Source of the DNA: a bacterium
Lineage (GTDB): Bacteria > Actinomycetota > Acidimicrobiia > Spongiisociales > UBA11373
Assembly: GCA_013202595.1 (NCBI GenBank)
Contig: JABMPV010000403.1
Location: 1-13,639 of the forward strand
DNA length: 13,639 nucleotides
Reading direction: 5' to 3'
Shown here one piece after another: positions 1 to 6,817 of this stretch; position 1 is the stretch's first letter; every line of letters begins with the position of its first letter. The notes beneath the pieces were generated by a model, which ran no database searches, was not told the origin of the DNA, and saw only the letters and a program-made list of their open reading frames with translations. Made by a program: the position numbers and the translations under genes.

Positions 1-337
1 CGACGTTGGATGCATCGAGGAACTTCACGATGGAGTAGGGGAAGGCCGACGCACCGAGCAGGAAGGCGATCCACCCGAGCGGCAGCGGGAGCGGCCGGGT
101 GTGGTCTGGCAGGAGAGTGATGAGGAAGACCGGGATCAACAGCAGGAGTGAGGGGAGTGCGTCGGCGACCATCGCGGAGCGCTGACCGACCGGCGACTCG
201 ACGAACGGCAGGTTCATGGCTATCAGGACGATCAGCACCCCGATGTCGATGATGATCCGCGTGGCGTGAAAGGCCAGGCGCGTCGGCTGCCTGGCCTCTG
301 GGGCGGCTGAGGGTCGGGTGGGTTGCGTCCGGTCCAT
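1..337 (-). CDS. Membrane protein of unknown function, 5' part only (cut by window edge)
   Basis: An open frame without stops runs from an ATG at 337 leftwards to the window edge, giving the first 112 codons. The predicted protein begins with a polar, proline- and arginine-rich stretch (about residues 1-22). Hydrophobic segments follow at about residues 28-43 (IIIDIGVLIVLIAMNL), 62-75 (LPSLLLLIPVFLI) and 87-100 (PLGWIAFLLGASAF), so it is an integral membrane protein with at least three membrane spans. I recognise no family motif. It is transcribed divergently from the membrane protein gene at 403, with 65 bases between them. A TAATCT box lies 13 bases before the ATG and may be its -10 element. 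No Shine-Dalgarno sequence is seen. The reading frame is well supported; the function and full length are unknown. Confidence 0.7.
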   Translation of the reverse strand, partial: MDRTQPTRPSAAPEARQPTRLAFHATRIIIDIGVLIVLIAMNLPFVESPVGQRSAMVADALPSLLLLIPVFLITLLPDHTRPLPLPLGWIAFLLGASAFPYSIVKFLDASNV

Positions 338-350
338 GTCGTGTTCGGGC

Positions 351-356
351 AGATTA
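351..356 (-). promoter_or_regulatory. Candidate -10 box for the leftward membrane protein gene
   Basis: On the minus strand TAATCT lies 13 bases before the ATG at 337, which would give a 5' leader of only about six bases. There is no convincing -35 match. It sits in the 65-base divergent gap shared with the gene at 403. Seen in sequence; promoter function is inferred. Confidence 0.35.
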
Positions 357-390
357 GCGGTGCCGGGCCGCGCTCCCGCAGCAGCACCGA

Positions 391-396
391 TAGCCT
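391..396 (+). promoter_or_regulatory. Candidate leaderless-type -10 box (TAGCCT)
   Basis: TAGCCT lies six bases before the ATG at 403. A TANNNT box 6-8 bases before the start codon is the typical arrangement of actinobacterial leaderless transcripts. The same 11 bases (TAGCCTGCGCC) recur on the minus strand before the ABC transporter gene at 3404-3394. No -35 match is visible. Confidence 0.45.
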
Positions 397-402
397 GCGC
401 CA

Positions 403-1047
403 ATGGAACCCCCGATGTCGGTCGCCAGGTTCGCATCACTATGCGGTCTGGTGGTGATGATCGGAGGGTTCTACCTACCGGCTTCCGGGTCGAGCAATCT
501 CTGGAACGGCCTCGCCTCGGGCGATCAACTGGTCCTCGGTCTGGGGGTCGCCGCATTCGTGGCCGCGGCCATGCGACCGCCCTGGCTGCGCCTGCCCGAT
601 CCCCTTCCACATTGGACGATGGCCGCCGCGCTGGCTCTGATCGGCGGGGTCCTCGCAATCGTGGTCGCCGGTGTCATCGCGGATGCCGATGGCATCGGAG
701 GCCTTGCCGTGGTCGGCGTGGGATCCCTGGCAGCGCTGGCCGGGTCCATCGTGGATCTGGTGACAGAGATACGCGAGAATCCGCAGCGGGGTGGGGCCAT
801 GGCGGGAGTCGGCCCGGCCGATCCGGAACAGCCTGCCCGGTCCGCTGTGGACACCGAGCTCGTTGAGGCGGATTCGACCCGTGAGTCGGATCCCGACGAA
901 GTGAGGGAGCGATCGGGTGGGGCCGATACGGCTGTCGCCATGACTGAGGCCCCGAGCCAGGGTTCCGTTGCGGGGGAGAGCCAATCACAGGTCGATCCGC
1001 CCGATGGCCCGGACGGTCCGGCGGACCCGTTCAGTCTGCCAGGTTGA
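403..1047 (+). CDS. Small membrane protein with acidic C-terminal tail, unknown function
   Basis: The 214-residue product has four likely membrane spans, at about residues 8-28, 42-58, 71-93 and 97-120. A polar tail from about residue 125 to 214 is rich in Asp, Glu, Pro, Ser and Gly and is probably disordered. I do not recognise the family. The ATG at 403 is preferred because a TAGCCT box precedes it by six bases; an in-frame ATG at 415 is an alternative. The gene converges on the xanthine phosphoribosyltransferase gene and overlaps its 3' end by 17 bases, so no terminator fits between them. Long antisense frames across this gene look like GC-driven shadows: they lack hydrophobic segments or motifs. 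The hydrophobic pattern supports this frame. Confidence 0.65.
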   Translation: MEPPMSVARFASLCGLVVMIGGFYLPASGSSNLWNGLASGDQLVLGLGVAAFVAAAMRPPWLRLPDPLPHWTMAAALALIGGVLAIVVAGVIADADGIGGLAVVGVGSLAALAGSIVDLVTEIRENPQRGGAMAGVGPADPEQPARSAVDTELVEADSTRESDPDEVRERSGGADTAVAMTEAPSQGSVAGESQSQVDPPDGPDGPADPFSLPG

Positions 1048-1600
1048 TCGATCCGCCGGCCAGGGCCTCGATGATGACGAGCGACTCCACTCGCCATCCG
1101 TGCTGCTCGATGCGCTCTCTGCCGCCGGCGAAGGCCTTCTCGACGGCGAAGCCGAATCCGATCAGTGAGCAGGCGGCTTCCGCCGTGATCTGCCCGAGGG
1201 CCTCCGCAGTACGGCCGCCCGACAGGAAATCGTCGATGACCAGCACTCGGAGCCCCGCCGGGAGCACTCTCCTGGCGACCTCGATGCGGTAGTCGACCTG
1301 GCGGGTCGTCGAGAGGACCTCCCGGGAGAACGTGTGCCGATCACCCGGTCCGACATACTTCTTGGCGTAGATCATGGGGACGCCGAGGTGCTGAGCGGCG
1401 CACAGACCGGGAGGGATCCCGCTGGCCTCGGCGGTCAGGATGACGTCTGGCCGCTCGAAGCGATCAGCCAGATCTGCCCCCACTGCGGTGAGCAGGGCGG
1501 GTTCGACCCGGTGGTTGAGGAAGTCGTCCACCTTGAGGATCTCGCCTTCGGCGCGTCCCCGTTCGAGGATCGCCTTTCGCAGCATCTCAGCGCCGGTCAT
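1031..1600 (-). CDS. xpt: Xanthine phosphoribosyltransferase
   Basis: Purine-salvage enzyme of the cytoplasm that joins xanthine to PRPP to give XMP. The 189-residue product matches the Xpt family along its length: N-terminal ILKVDDFLNH (about 21-30), the central TAEASGIPPGL (56-66) corresponding to the family's ESSGIAP region, and the PRPP-binding loop VLVIDDFLSGG (119-129) with adjacent Asp123 and Asp124. The ATG at 1600 gives the usual family length (about 190). The frame stays open upstream to 1729, but those extra 43 codons lie inside the ABC transporter gene and look unrelated. An ACGAGG stretch four bases before the ATG may act as ribosome binding site. The start overlaps the ABC transporter 3' end by 14 bases, so the two are probably cotranscribed and translationally coupled. 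No purine riboswitch is possible directly upstream, since that DNA is coding. Confidence 0.92.
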   Translation of the reverse strand: MTGAEMLRKAILERGRAEGEILKVDDFLNHRVEPALLTAVGADLADRFERPDVILTAEASGIPPGLCAAQHLGVPMIYAKKYVGPGDRHTFSREVLSTTRQVDYRIEVARRVLPAGLRVLVIDDFLSGGRTAEALGQITAEAACSLIGFGFAVEKAFAGGRERIEQHGWRVESLVIIEALAGGSINLAD

Positions 1601-3389
1601 GGGGCCTCGTTGCATCGCCGGTCTGCACTTTCCATAGGGACTCGTAAATGCCGCCGTGTGCCACCAGGTCGTCGTGGTGGCCCTGCTCGGTGAGCATGCC
1701 TTCATCGATGACATAGATGACGTCGGCATGGCGGATCGTGGATAGGCGGTGGGCGATCACCACCGTCGTGCGGCCTTCGCTGACGATGGCCAGCGAGCGT
1801 TGGATGGCCGCTTCGGTCTCGTTGTCCACTGAGGATGTCGCCTCGTCGAGCACCAGGATCGGGGGGTCTTTCACGATCGCCCTGGCGATGGAGATCCGCT
1901 GGCGCTGGCCGCCCGACAGCTTCTGTCCCCGTTCGCCCACGATGGTGCCGTACCCGTCGGGCAACTCGGTGATGAACCCGTGGGCCTCTGCGAGGCGGGC
2001 AGCCTCGGTGACCTGGTCGTCCGATGCTTCGGGATTGCCGTATCTGATGTTCTCGGCGACGGTCCCGTGGAAGAGGAAGACATCCTGGCTGACCAGTCCG
2101 ATCGCCCTGCGGAGACCGGAGAGATCCAGTTCCCGGAGATCGGTGCCATCCAGTTGGACGGCACCCCCTGTGGGGTCGTAGAAGCGCAGGAGCATCTTGA
2201 TCACCGTGGTCTTGCCCGCGCCGGTCGACCCGACGATGGCTGTGGTCTTGCCTGCAGGCATCTCGAGTGACATTCCTCGGAGCACAGGAGCGTCGGGGTG
2301 ATAGCTGAAGTGGACGTCGTCGAACGAGATCGCTCCGGAGACGTTGGCGACAGCGGTCGGTCCCGACACGAGCGCCGGCTCAGTGTCGAGGACATCGAGG
2401 ATCCGGTTGGTCGACGCCATTGCGCGATGGTAGAGATCGAAGGTCTCTCCGAGCCTGGTGAGCGGCCACAGGAGGCGCTGGCTCAGGAACACCAGGACAC
2501 TGAACGAACCGACCGACATCGCACCATCGATGGCGAGCGTCCCACCGCGGACCAGGGTGGCGGTGAACCCGAATGCGATGAGCATGCGGATCGTCGGTGA
2601 GAAGGCTGCCGACAGCCGGATGGCAAGGCGATTGCGGCGCCGATAGGTCTCGCTCTCGCGACGCAGACGCTCGACTTCGATGCCCTCGGCAGTGAAGGAC
2701 TTGATCGTTGCGATACCCGAGATGTTGTTGTTGAGCAGCGAGTTGAGTGCTCCGGCCTGGTCGCGCACGTCGGCGTACCTGAGCGCGATGCGGCGCTGGA
2801 AGGCGAACGTCCCGATGATGACGAACGGGACGGGGAGAAACGCGAGCCAGGCCACCGATGGGGCGATCGTGAAGAAGATCGCCCCGATGAGGACGGTGGT
2901 CACCGATACCTGGAGCAGGTCATTGGCACCCCGGTCCAGGAATCGCTCCAACTGGTTGACGTCGTCATTGAGGACGGCCATCAGGTCGCCGGTGCTCCGG
3001 TCCTCGAAGTAGACCGAGTCGAGGCCCTGCACGTGCCCGTAGGCCTCCAGGCGGAGTCCATGCTGGACCGATTGGGCGAGGTTCCGCCACTGGATTCCCT
3101 GCAAGTACTCGAAGATGGACTCGCCGATGAACACGGCGACCGTGACGAGTGCGAGGGCCCACAACAGCGTCGTCGTGTTGTCGACGCCGGTCCAGGCCAC
3201 GAGGCTCGACTCCCCCGAGATCACGATGTCGATCGCCGCACCGATCAGCAGCGGTGGAGCAAGGTCCATGACCTTGTTGAGGATCGAGGAGAGCGACGCC
3301 CTGAATACCGCCGGGCGATACGACCTGGCATACCTGGAGAGCCGGCGGATCGCCGGTGGCTGCTCGGGTCGTGCGGTGTCTGTGCTCAC
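1587..3389 (-). CDS. ABC exporter half-transporter (fused membrane and ATPase domains)
   Basis: A 600-residue type IV ABC exporter subunit, with an N-terminal six-span membrane domain (about 25-320) and a C-terminal ATPase (about 355-585). All nucleotide-binding elements are present: Walker A GSTGAGKTT (387-395), Q-loop Gln435, signature LSGGQ (491-495), Walker B ILVLDE (511-516) with catalytic Glu516, and switch His547. The family (MsbA, MdlB, BmrA-like) works as homo- or heterodimers that export lipids, peptides or drugs. With a complete catalytic set and no partner subunit nearby, a homodimer is plausible. The substrate cannot be read from sequence. The start is a GTG at 3389 with a TAGCCT box nine bases before it. 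It overlaps xpt downstream by 14 bases and is divergent from nth with a 56-base gap. Confidence 0.93.
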   Translation of the reverse strand: MSTDTARPEQPPAIRRLSRYARSYRPAVFRASLSSILNKVMDLAPPLLIGAAIDIVISGESSLVAWTGVDNTTTLLWALALVTVAVFIGESIFEYLQGIQWRNLAQSVQHGLRLEAYGHVQGLDSVYFEDRSTGDLMAVLNDDVNQLERFLDRGANDLLQVSVTTVLIGAIFFTIAPSVAWLAFLPVPFVIIGTFAFQRRIALRYADVRDQAGALNSLLNNNISGIATIKSFTAEGIEVERLRRESETYRRRNRLAIRLSAAFSPTIRMLIAFGFTATLVRGGTLAIDGAMSVGSFSVLVFLSQRLLWPLTRLGETFDLYHRAMASTNRILDVLDTEPALVSGPTAVANVSGAISFDDVHFSYHPDAPVLRGMSLEMPAGKTTAIVGSTGAGKTTVIKMLLRFYDPTGGAVQLDGTDLRELDLSGLRRAIGLVSQDVFLFHGTVAENIRYGNPEASDDQVTEAARLAEAHGFITELPDGYGTIVGERGQKLSGGQRQRISIARAIVKDPPILVLDEATSSVDNETEAAIQRSLAIVSEGRTTVVIAHRLSTIRHADVIYVIDEGMLTEQGHHDDLVAHGGIYESLWKVQTGDATRPHDRR

Positions 3390-3398
3390 AGACGGCGC

Positions 3399-3404
3399 AG
3401 GCTA
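3399..3404 (-). promoter_or_regulatory. Candidate -10 box (TAGCCT) for the ABC exporter-xpt pair
   Basis: Reading the minus strand, TAGCCT lies nine bases before the GTG at 3389, implying a very short or absent leader. It is followed by GCGCC, so that 11 bases are identical to those at 391-401 upstream of the small membrane protein gene. No -35 match is seen. Function is inferred. Confidence 0.4.
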
Positions 3405-3433
3405 CCTGTACCTGAGGCGGTCCCGGCGAGCGG

Positions 3434-3439
3434 TACCAT
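3434..3439 (+). promoter_or_regulatory. Candidate leaderless-type -10 box (TACCAT) for nth
   Basis: TACCAT lies six bases before the ATG at 3446, with no room for a Shine-Dalgarno site between them. This fits leaderless transcription of the endonuclease III gene and supports the chosen start. Confidence 0.45.
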
Positions 3440-3445
3440 CCCGCG

Positions 3446-4126
3446 ATGCCGCGACCTTCCTCATCGACTCCAGCGCCCGACCGGGCCGAGCGCCGCAACG
3501 CCAGGACCATCCTCGATCGCCTCGTGAAGCGGTACCCCGAGATGGGGACGGCACTCGATTATGTCGACCCGTGGCAGTTGCTGGTTGCGACGGTGCTCAG
3601 CGCCCAGACCACCGACGAGAACGTCAACAAGGTGACCCCTCCACTCTTCGAGCGGTGGAACACGCCGGAGGACCTGGCGAGCGCCGATCCGGAAGAAGTC
3701 GAGCAGTCGGTCTTCTCGACGGGCTTCTACCGGCAGAAGACCAAGTCGGTCATCGCCCTCAGCCGGGACCTGGTGGACCTCCACGGCGGGAGCGTGCCCG
3801 CAGACCTCGACCAACTCATCGAACTGCGCGGCGTGGGACGGAAGACGGCGAGTGTTGTGCTGGCCGAGGCATTCGGCATGCCGGCGATTGCCGTCGACAC
3901 ACATGTGAAGCGCCTGGCGGGACGGCTGGGGCTCACCGGTGAGACCGATCCGGTGAAGATCGAATTGGCCTTGAGATCGCTGTACCCCGAGAGCCGATGG
4001 GCCGGTGTGTCCATGCGGTTCATCCAGTTCGGCCGCGACGTCTGTGACGCTCGCAAACCCCGGTGTTGGGAGTGCCCGCTCAGAGACCGGTGCGACTACC
4101 CGACGAAGACGCCGAAGCCGGCGTGA
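3446..4126 (+). CDS. nth: Endonuclease III (DNA glycosylase/AP lyase)
   Basis: Base-excision repair enzyme that removes oxidised pyrimidines and nicks the DNA at the resulting abasic site. The 226-residue product carries the helix-hairpin-helix ELRGVGRKTA (about 126-135) with catalytic Lys133. Asp151 in VDTHVKR lies 18 residues later, the same spacing as Lys120/Asp138 in the E. coli enzyme. The [4Fe-4S] ligands are Cys200, Cys207, Cys210 and Cys216, in the exact C-X6-C-X2-C-X5-C pattern. The LSAQTTDENVNK segment (51-62) is also typical. It is slightly longer than the E. coli protein (211) because of an N-terminal extension of about 13 residues. The TGA stop overlaps the GTG start of the MATE transporter gene (GTGA), so the two are likely translationally coupled. 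It is divergent from the ABC exporter. Confidence 0.96.
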   Translation: MPRPSSSTPAPDRAERRNARTILDRLVKRYPEMGTALDYVDPWQLLVATVLSAQTTDENVNKVTPPLFERWNTPEDLASADPEEVEQSVFSTGFYRQKTKSVIALSRDLVDLHGGSVPADLDQLIELRGVGRKTASVVLAEAFGMPAIAVDTHVKRLAGRLGLTGETDPVKIELALRSLYPESRWAGVSMRFIQFGRDVCDARKPRCWECPLRDRCDYPTKTPKPA

Positions 4127-5448
4127 GGGGCGGGGTCGCGGGCCTGCGCCATCCCGACGATCGGGAGATCGCCCGACTGGCGATCCCGGCCCTGGGAGCG
4201 CTGATCGCAGATCCGCTGCTGTCGCTGGTAGACACGGCGTTCGTCGGCCAGATCGGCACGGACTCGCTCGGGGCACTCGGGGCGGCCGGCGCCCTGTTTG
4301 CGATCTCGTTCTTCATCTTCAATTTCCTCGAGTACGGCACTACGGCACTGGTCGCCAATGCCTTTGGCAGCGGAGACCTGCCGAGGGCCGGGCGGGCGAC
4401 CGTCACCTCATTGTGGATCGGGGCGTTGGCAGGGATCGGCGCCCTGGCCTTGATCGAATTGATCGCCGTTCCGGCGCTCAGGGTGATCGGAGCCGAGGGA
4501 GCGGTACTCGACTCTGCGCTGACCTACGTGCGCATCAGGGCCTTGGCCGCACCGGCGCTGCTCATGATCAGAGTGGGCCACGGCGCCTACCGGGGCTATC
4601 AGAACACCAGGACCCCGCTGTTCGTGTCGCTGGGGGTCAACGGGGTGAACCTGGCGCTCGACCCCGTGCTCATCTTCGTCGCCGGCTGGGGGATCGCCGG
4701 TGCGGCGTGGGCGACAGTCGCCGCCCAGTGGCTGGGCGCTCTCTGGTTTGGATGGCTGCTCCTGAGGCGCGATCGCACGACCCTGGGAATCGATAGGGCG
4801 GGGGAGCGGGAGGCCGAGACCGGGGCGTTCCTCGTGATCGGCAGGGATGTGGCCATCCGGACGGCAGGATTACTCGGCGTGCTCACGCTGGCGACTGCGA
4901 TTGCAGCCCGGGTATCGGAGACCGCATTGGCAGCCCATCAGGTCCTGTATCAACTCTGGATCTTCCTGGCGCTTCTCATGGATGCGTTTGCCGTGGCCGC
5001 TCAGGCCATGGTGGGGCGGATGCTCGGGGCAGGGAAGGTGGCAGCAGCCCGCATGGCGGCGGATCGCCTTTTGGTGCTCGGTCAGGTGGTCGGACTGGCG
5101 CTCATGGCCATCCTGGCGGCGATCTCACCTTTCGTGGCCGCATGGTTCACCGACGATCCCGCCGTGCAGGGCGCCATCAGGTCCAACTACTGGTTCCTGG
5201 TGCTGGGCCAGCCGGTGTTTGCGCTGGTCTTCGTCTGGGACGGGGTGTTCTTCGGAGCGGGCGACTTCTGGTACCTCGCCAAGGCGACGCTCACCGCAGC
5301 GGCGGTGGCCGTGGCCGTCTTGCTGCTGGTGCTTCCGCTCGGTTGGGGCCTGGCCGGCGTGTGGTGGGGTGTGACGGTGCTCATCACGGGCCGGGCGCTC
5401 ACGCTCGGATGGCGGAGGATCGATCCGAACGGACCCCTCGCCGGCTGA
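4123..5448 (+). CDS. MATE-family transporter, DinF-like
   Basis: A multidrug and toxic compound extrusion family membrane protein of 441 residues, close to the usual family length, with about 12 hydrophobic spans throughout. The first-span region AIPALGALIADPLLSLVDTAFVG (split here as IPALGALIADPLL, about 21-33, then SLVDTAFVGQIG, 34-45) is characteristic of the DinF branch of MATE transporters, which use proton or sodium gradients to export cationic compounds. The GTG at 4123 overlaps the nth stop as GTGA, and the protein then starts at the expected distance before span 1. A longer frame from a GTG at 4063 lies within nth and adds a charged, non-conserved stretch, so it is disfavoured. No Shine-Dalgarno site precedes it, which suggests re-initiation after nth. 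The substrate is unknown. It converges on the MFS gene with 8 bases between stops. Confidence 0.9.
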   Translation: MRGGVAGLRHPDDREIARLAIPALGALIADPLLSLVDTAFVGQIGTDSLGALGAAGALFAISFFIFNFLEYGTTALVANAFGSGDLPRAGRATVTSLWIGALAGIGALALIELIAVPALRVIGAEGAVLDSALTYVRIRALAAPALLMIRVGHGAYRGYQNTRTPLFVSLGVNGVNLALDPVLIFVAGWGIAGAAWATVAAQWLGALWFGWLLLRRDRTTLGIDRAGEREAETGAFLVIGRDVAIRTAGLLGVLTLATAIAARVSETALAAHQVLYQLWIFLALLMDAFAVAAQAMVGRMLGAGKVAAARMAADRLLVLGQVVGLALMAILAAISPFVAAWFTDDPAVQGAIRSNYWFLVLGQPVFALVFVWDGVFFGAGDFWYLAKATLTAAAVAVAVLLLVLPLGWGLAGVWWGVTVLITGRALTLGWRRIDPNGPLAG

Positions 5449-5456
5449 ACGGGCGG

Positions 5457-6728
5457 TCAGGCCGGCATGCCGATGGCTGGATCGATGTCGTCCGGGTCGA
5501 CGAGGTGCGTGCCCTTCGTCTCGGGCATCACCCAGATGAGAGATGATGCGGCGATGAGGATCCCGCCGAGCACGGCCATCGTGACCGGCACACCGATCGA
5601 GTCGATGACGAGACGCCCGATGGAGAACCCGAATAGGCCGCCGAAGATGGCTGCATTGACCACCCAGGCCCCTGCGGTCGCCCTGATCCCTGTGGGGAAC
5701 AGTTCTGAACGCTGCGCCGAAAGGGCCGGGGAGAATGCCGATGCTCCGCCCACGCTCAAGAACAGACCGATGCCGCCGACCCAGGCGGTGTCCGTGAAGA
5801 AGAAGAGGAGAGCCCCGGCGACACCGACCAGGATCGACACCATCTCGGTGGGGCGGCGACCGATTATGTCGGCCGCTTTCCCCCCGACAAGGAGGCCGAT
5901 CGCGACCGCGGGTGTGCTGGTTCCGAGGAGGAGGTTCGAGGCACCGGCCTGATTCCACCCCAGGTCGTTGAGGCGGAGGAGGATGAAGTTGGCCCCGGGT
6001 CCCGTGAAGGCCGACAGGGCGAACGACAGTCCGGCGATGGCCCAGAAGAACTTGGCAGTCGGCCCGGTGATCACCGACCGCAGCGGCGGGCGCTCGGCAT
6101 CCTTCTCGAAAGCCCTGGACTCGCTGATGTTGATGACCAGGAAGGGGAGCACCATGAGGGGGATGCCACTGGCCGCAAACAGCCAGCGCCAGGCCTCGGG
6201 GCTGAGGTCGCCGAACCGGGACACGATGAGGCTGAAGCCGGTTCCCATGCTGAGGAACAGAGCGAAAATGCCGGCGGCGTAGGCGCGCACCGCAGGGCCG
6301 ATCTCCTCGGCGAGCACTACCAGGGCGAGCGCGCTGAGGGCGATGGTCCCGATGCGCGCCGTGGCCTGCGACAGCGTGAAGGCGGTCAGCGACGGAGCGA
6401 TGGCCGTGACGATGTTGGCCGCCGGGATGACGAAGAAGGCCAGCAGCAGCGGCTTGCGCCGCCCGTGGCGGTCACCCCACCAGGAGAAGACGAGTGCAAG
6501 GAGCGCCACCGCCCGGACCGTCGCCTGGAGACCGGCGACGCCTCCATCGCTGAGACCGAAGGTCTCCCTCGTGAGTGCCAGGGTGTGCGTGAGGACGTTG
6601 CCGGCCCACCCCTGGGAGAAGGCGACGATCGCCAAGAGGGCGAGCACCCTGATCTCCCGCTTGCTGAGGCGCTCGGGTGGCTTGACGACGTCGAGGAGCG
6701 ACACGGTCAGCGGAGGTGGGAGAGACAC
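5457..6728 (-). CDS. Major facilitator superfamily transporter
   Basis: A 423-residue protein with about 12 hydrophobic spans in two halves. The MFS motif A appears after span 2 as GDRHGRRK (85-92) and again in the second half as GGKAADIIGRR (282-292). The segment ELFPTGIRATA (343-353) and the C-terminal PETKG (402-406) are hallmarks of the sugar-porter and related proton-symporter branches, so uptake of a sugar, organic acid or other metabolite is more likely than drug efflux. The exact substrate cannot be read. The start is a GTG at 6728; a second in-frame GTG at 6704 is possible and would remove eight residues. It is divergent from the ccdA-like gene (89-base gap if that starts at 6818) and converges on the MATE gene. 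Confidence 0.9.
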   Translation of the reverse strand: MSLPPPLTVSLLDVVKPPERLSKREIRVLALLAIVAFSQGWAGNVLTHTLALTRETFGLSDGGVAGLQATVRAVALLALVFSWWGDRHGRRKPLLLAFFVIPAANIVTAIAPSLTAFTLSQATARIGTIALSALALVVLAEEIGPAVRAYAAGIFALFLSMGTGFSLIVSRFGDLSPEAWRWLFAASGIPLMVLPFLVINISESRAFEKDAERPPLRSVITGPTAKFFWAIAGLSFALSAFTGPGANFILLRLNDLGWNQAGASNLLLGTSTPAVAIGLLVGGKAADIIGRRPTEMVSILVGVAGALLFFFTDTAWVGGIGLFLSVGGASAFSPALSAQRSELFPTGIRATAGAWVVNAAIFGGLFGFSIGRLVIDSIGVPVTMAVLGGILIAASSLIWVMPETKGTHLVDPDDIDPAIGMPA

Positions 6729-6740
6729 GGCACGGCCGGG

Positions 6741-6746
6741 AGGCTA
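6741..6746 (-). promoter_or_regulatory. Candidate -10 box (TAGCCT) for the MFS gene
   Basis: On the minus strand TAGCCT lies 12 bases before the GTG at 6728, giving a predicted leader of about five bases. It is the third TAGCCT found near a start in this window. The palindrome at 6748-6757 lies directly upstream of it on the minus strand, where a repressor could block the promoter. Function is inferred. Confidence 0.35.
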
Positions 6747-6747
6747 C

Positions 6748-6757
6748 TTCCCGGGAA
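6748..6757. promoter_or_regulatory. 10-bp perfect palindrome in the MFS/ccdA divergent gap, possible operator
   Basis: TTCCCGGGAA is a perfect inverted repeat in the middle of the divergent intergenic region and next to the candidate -10 of the MFS gene. A second, weaker inverted repeat, GTAC-N4-GTAC, sits at 6772-6783. Ten bases is short enough to occur by chance in GC-rich DNA, and no regulator gene is adjacent. Confidence 0.25.
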
Positions 6758-6817
6758 CACTTTTCGAACCTGTACCGTTGTACGTCCGAACCAGATACAC
6801 GGGAGTACCGAGCGGTC

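Noticed and set aside
318..866. Plus-strand 182-codon frame
   Set aside because: Very arginine- and glycine-rich shadow overlapping the better-supported frame at 403 and running antisense to the left-edge gene.
475..1097. Long antisense frames of 104-190 codons opposite the small membrane protein gene
   Set aside because: Low-complexity Pro/Arg/Ser/Gly composition typical of GC-rich shadow frames, with no motif; the plus frame has coherent membrane spans.
1601..1729. N-terminal extension of xpt by 43 codons
   Set aside because: Lies inside the ABC exporter gene, is low-complexity and would make the protein much longer than the family norm.
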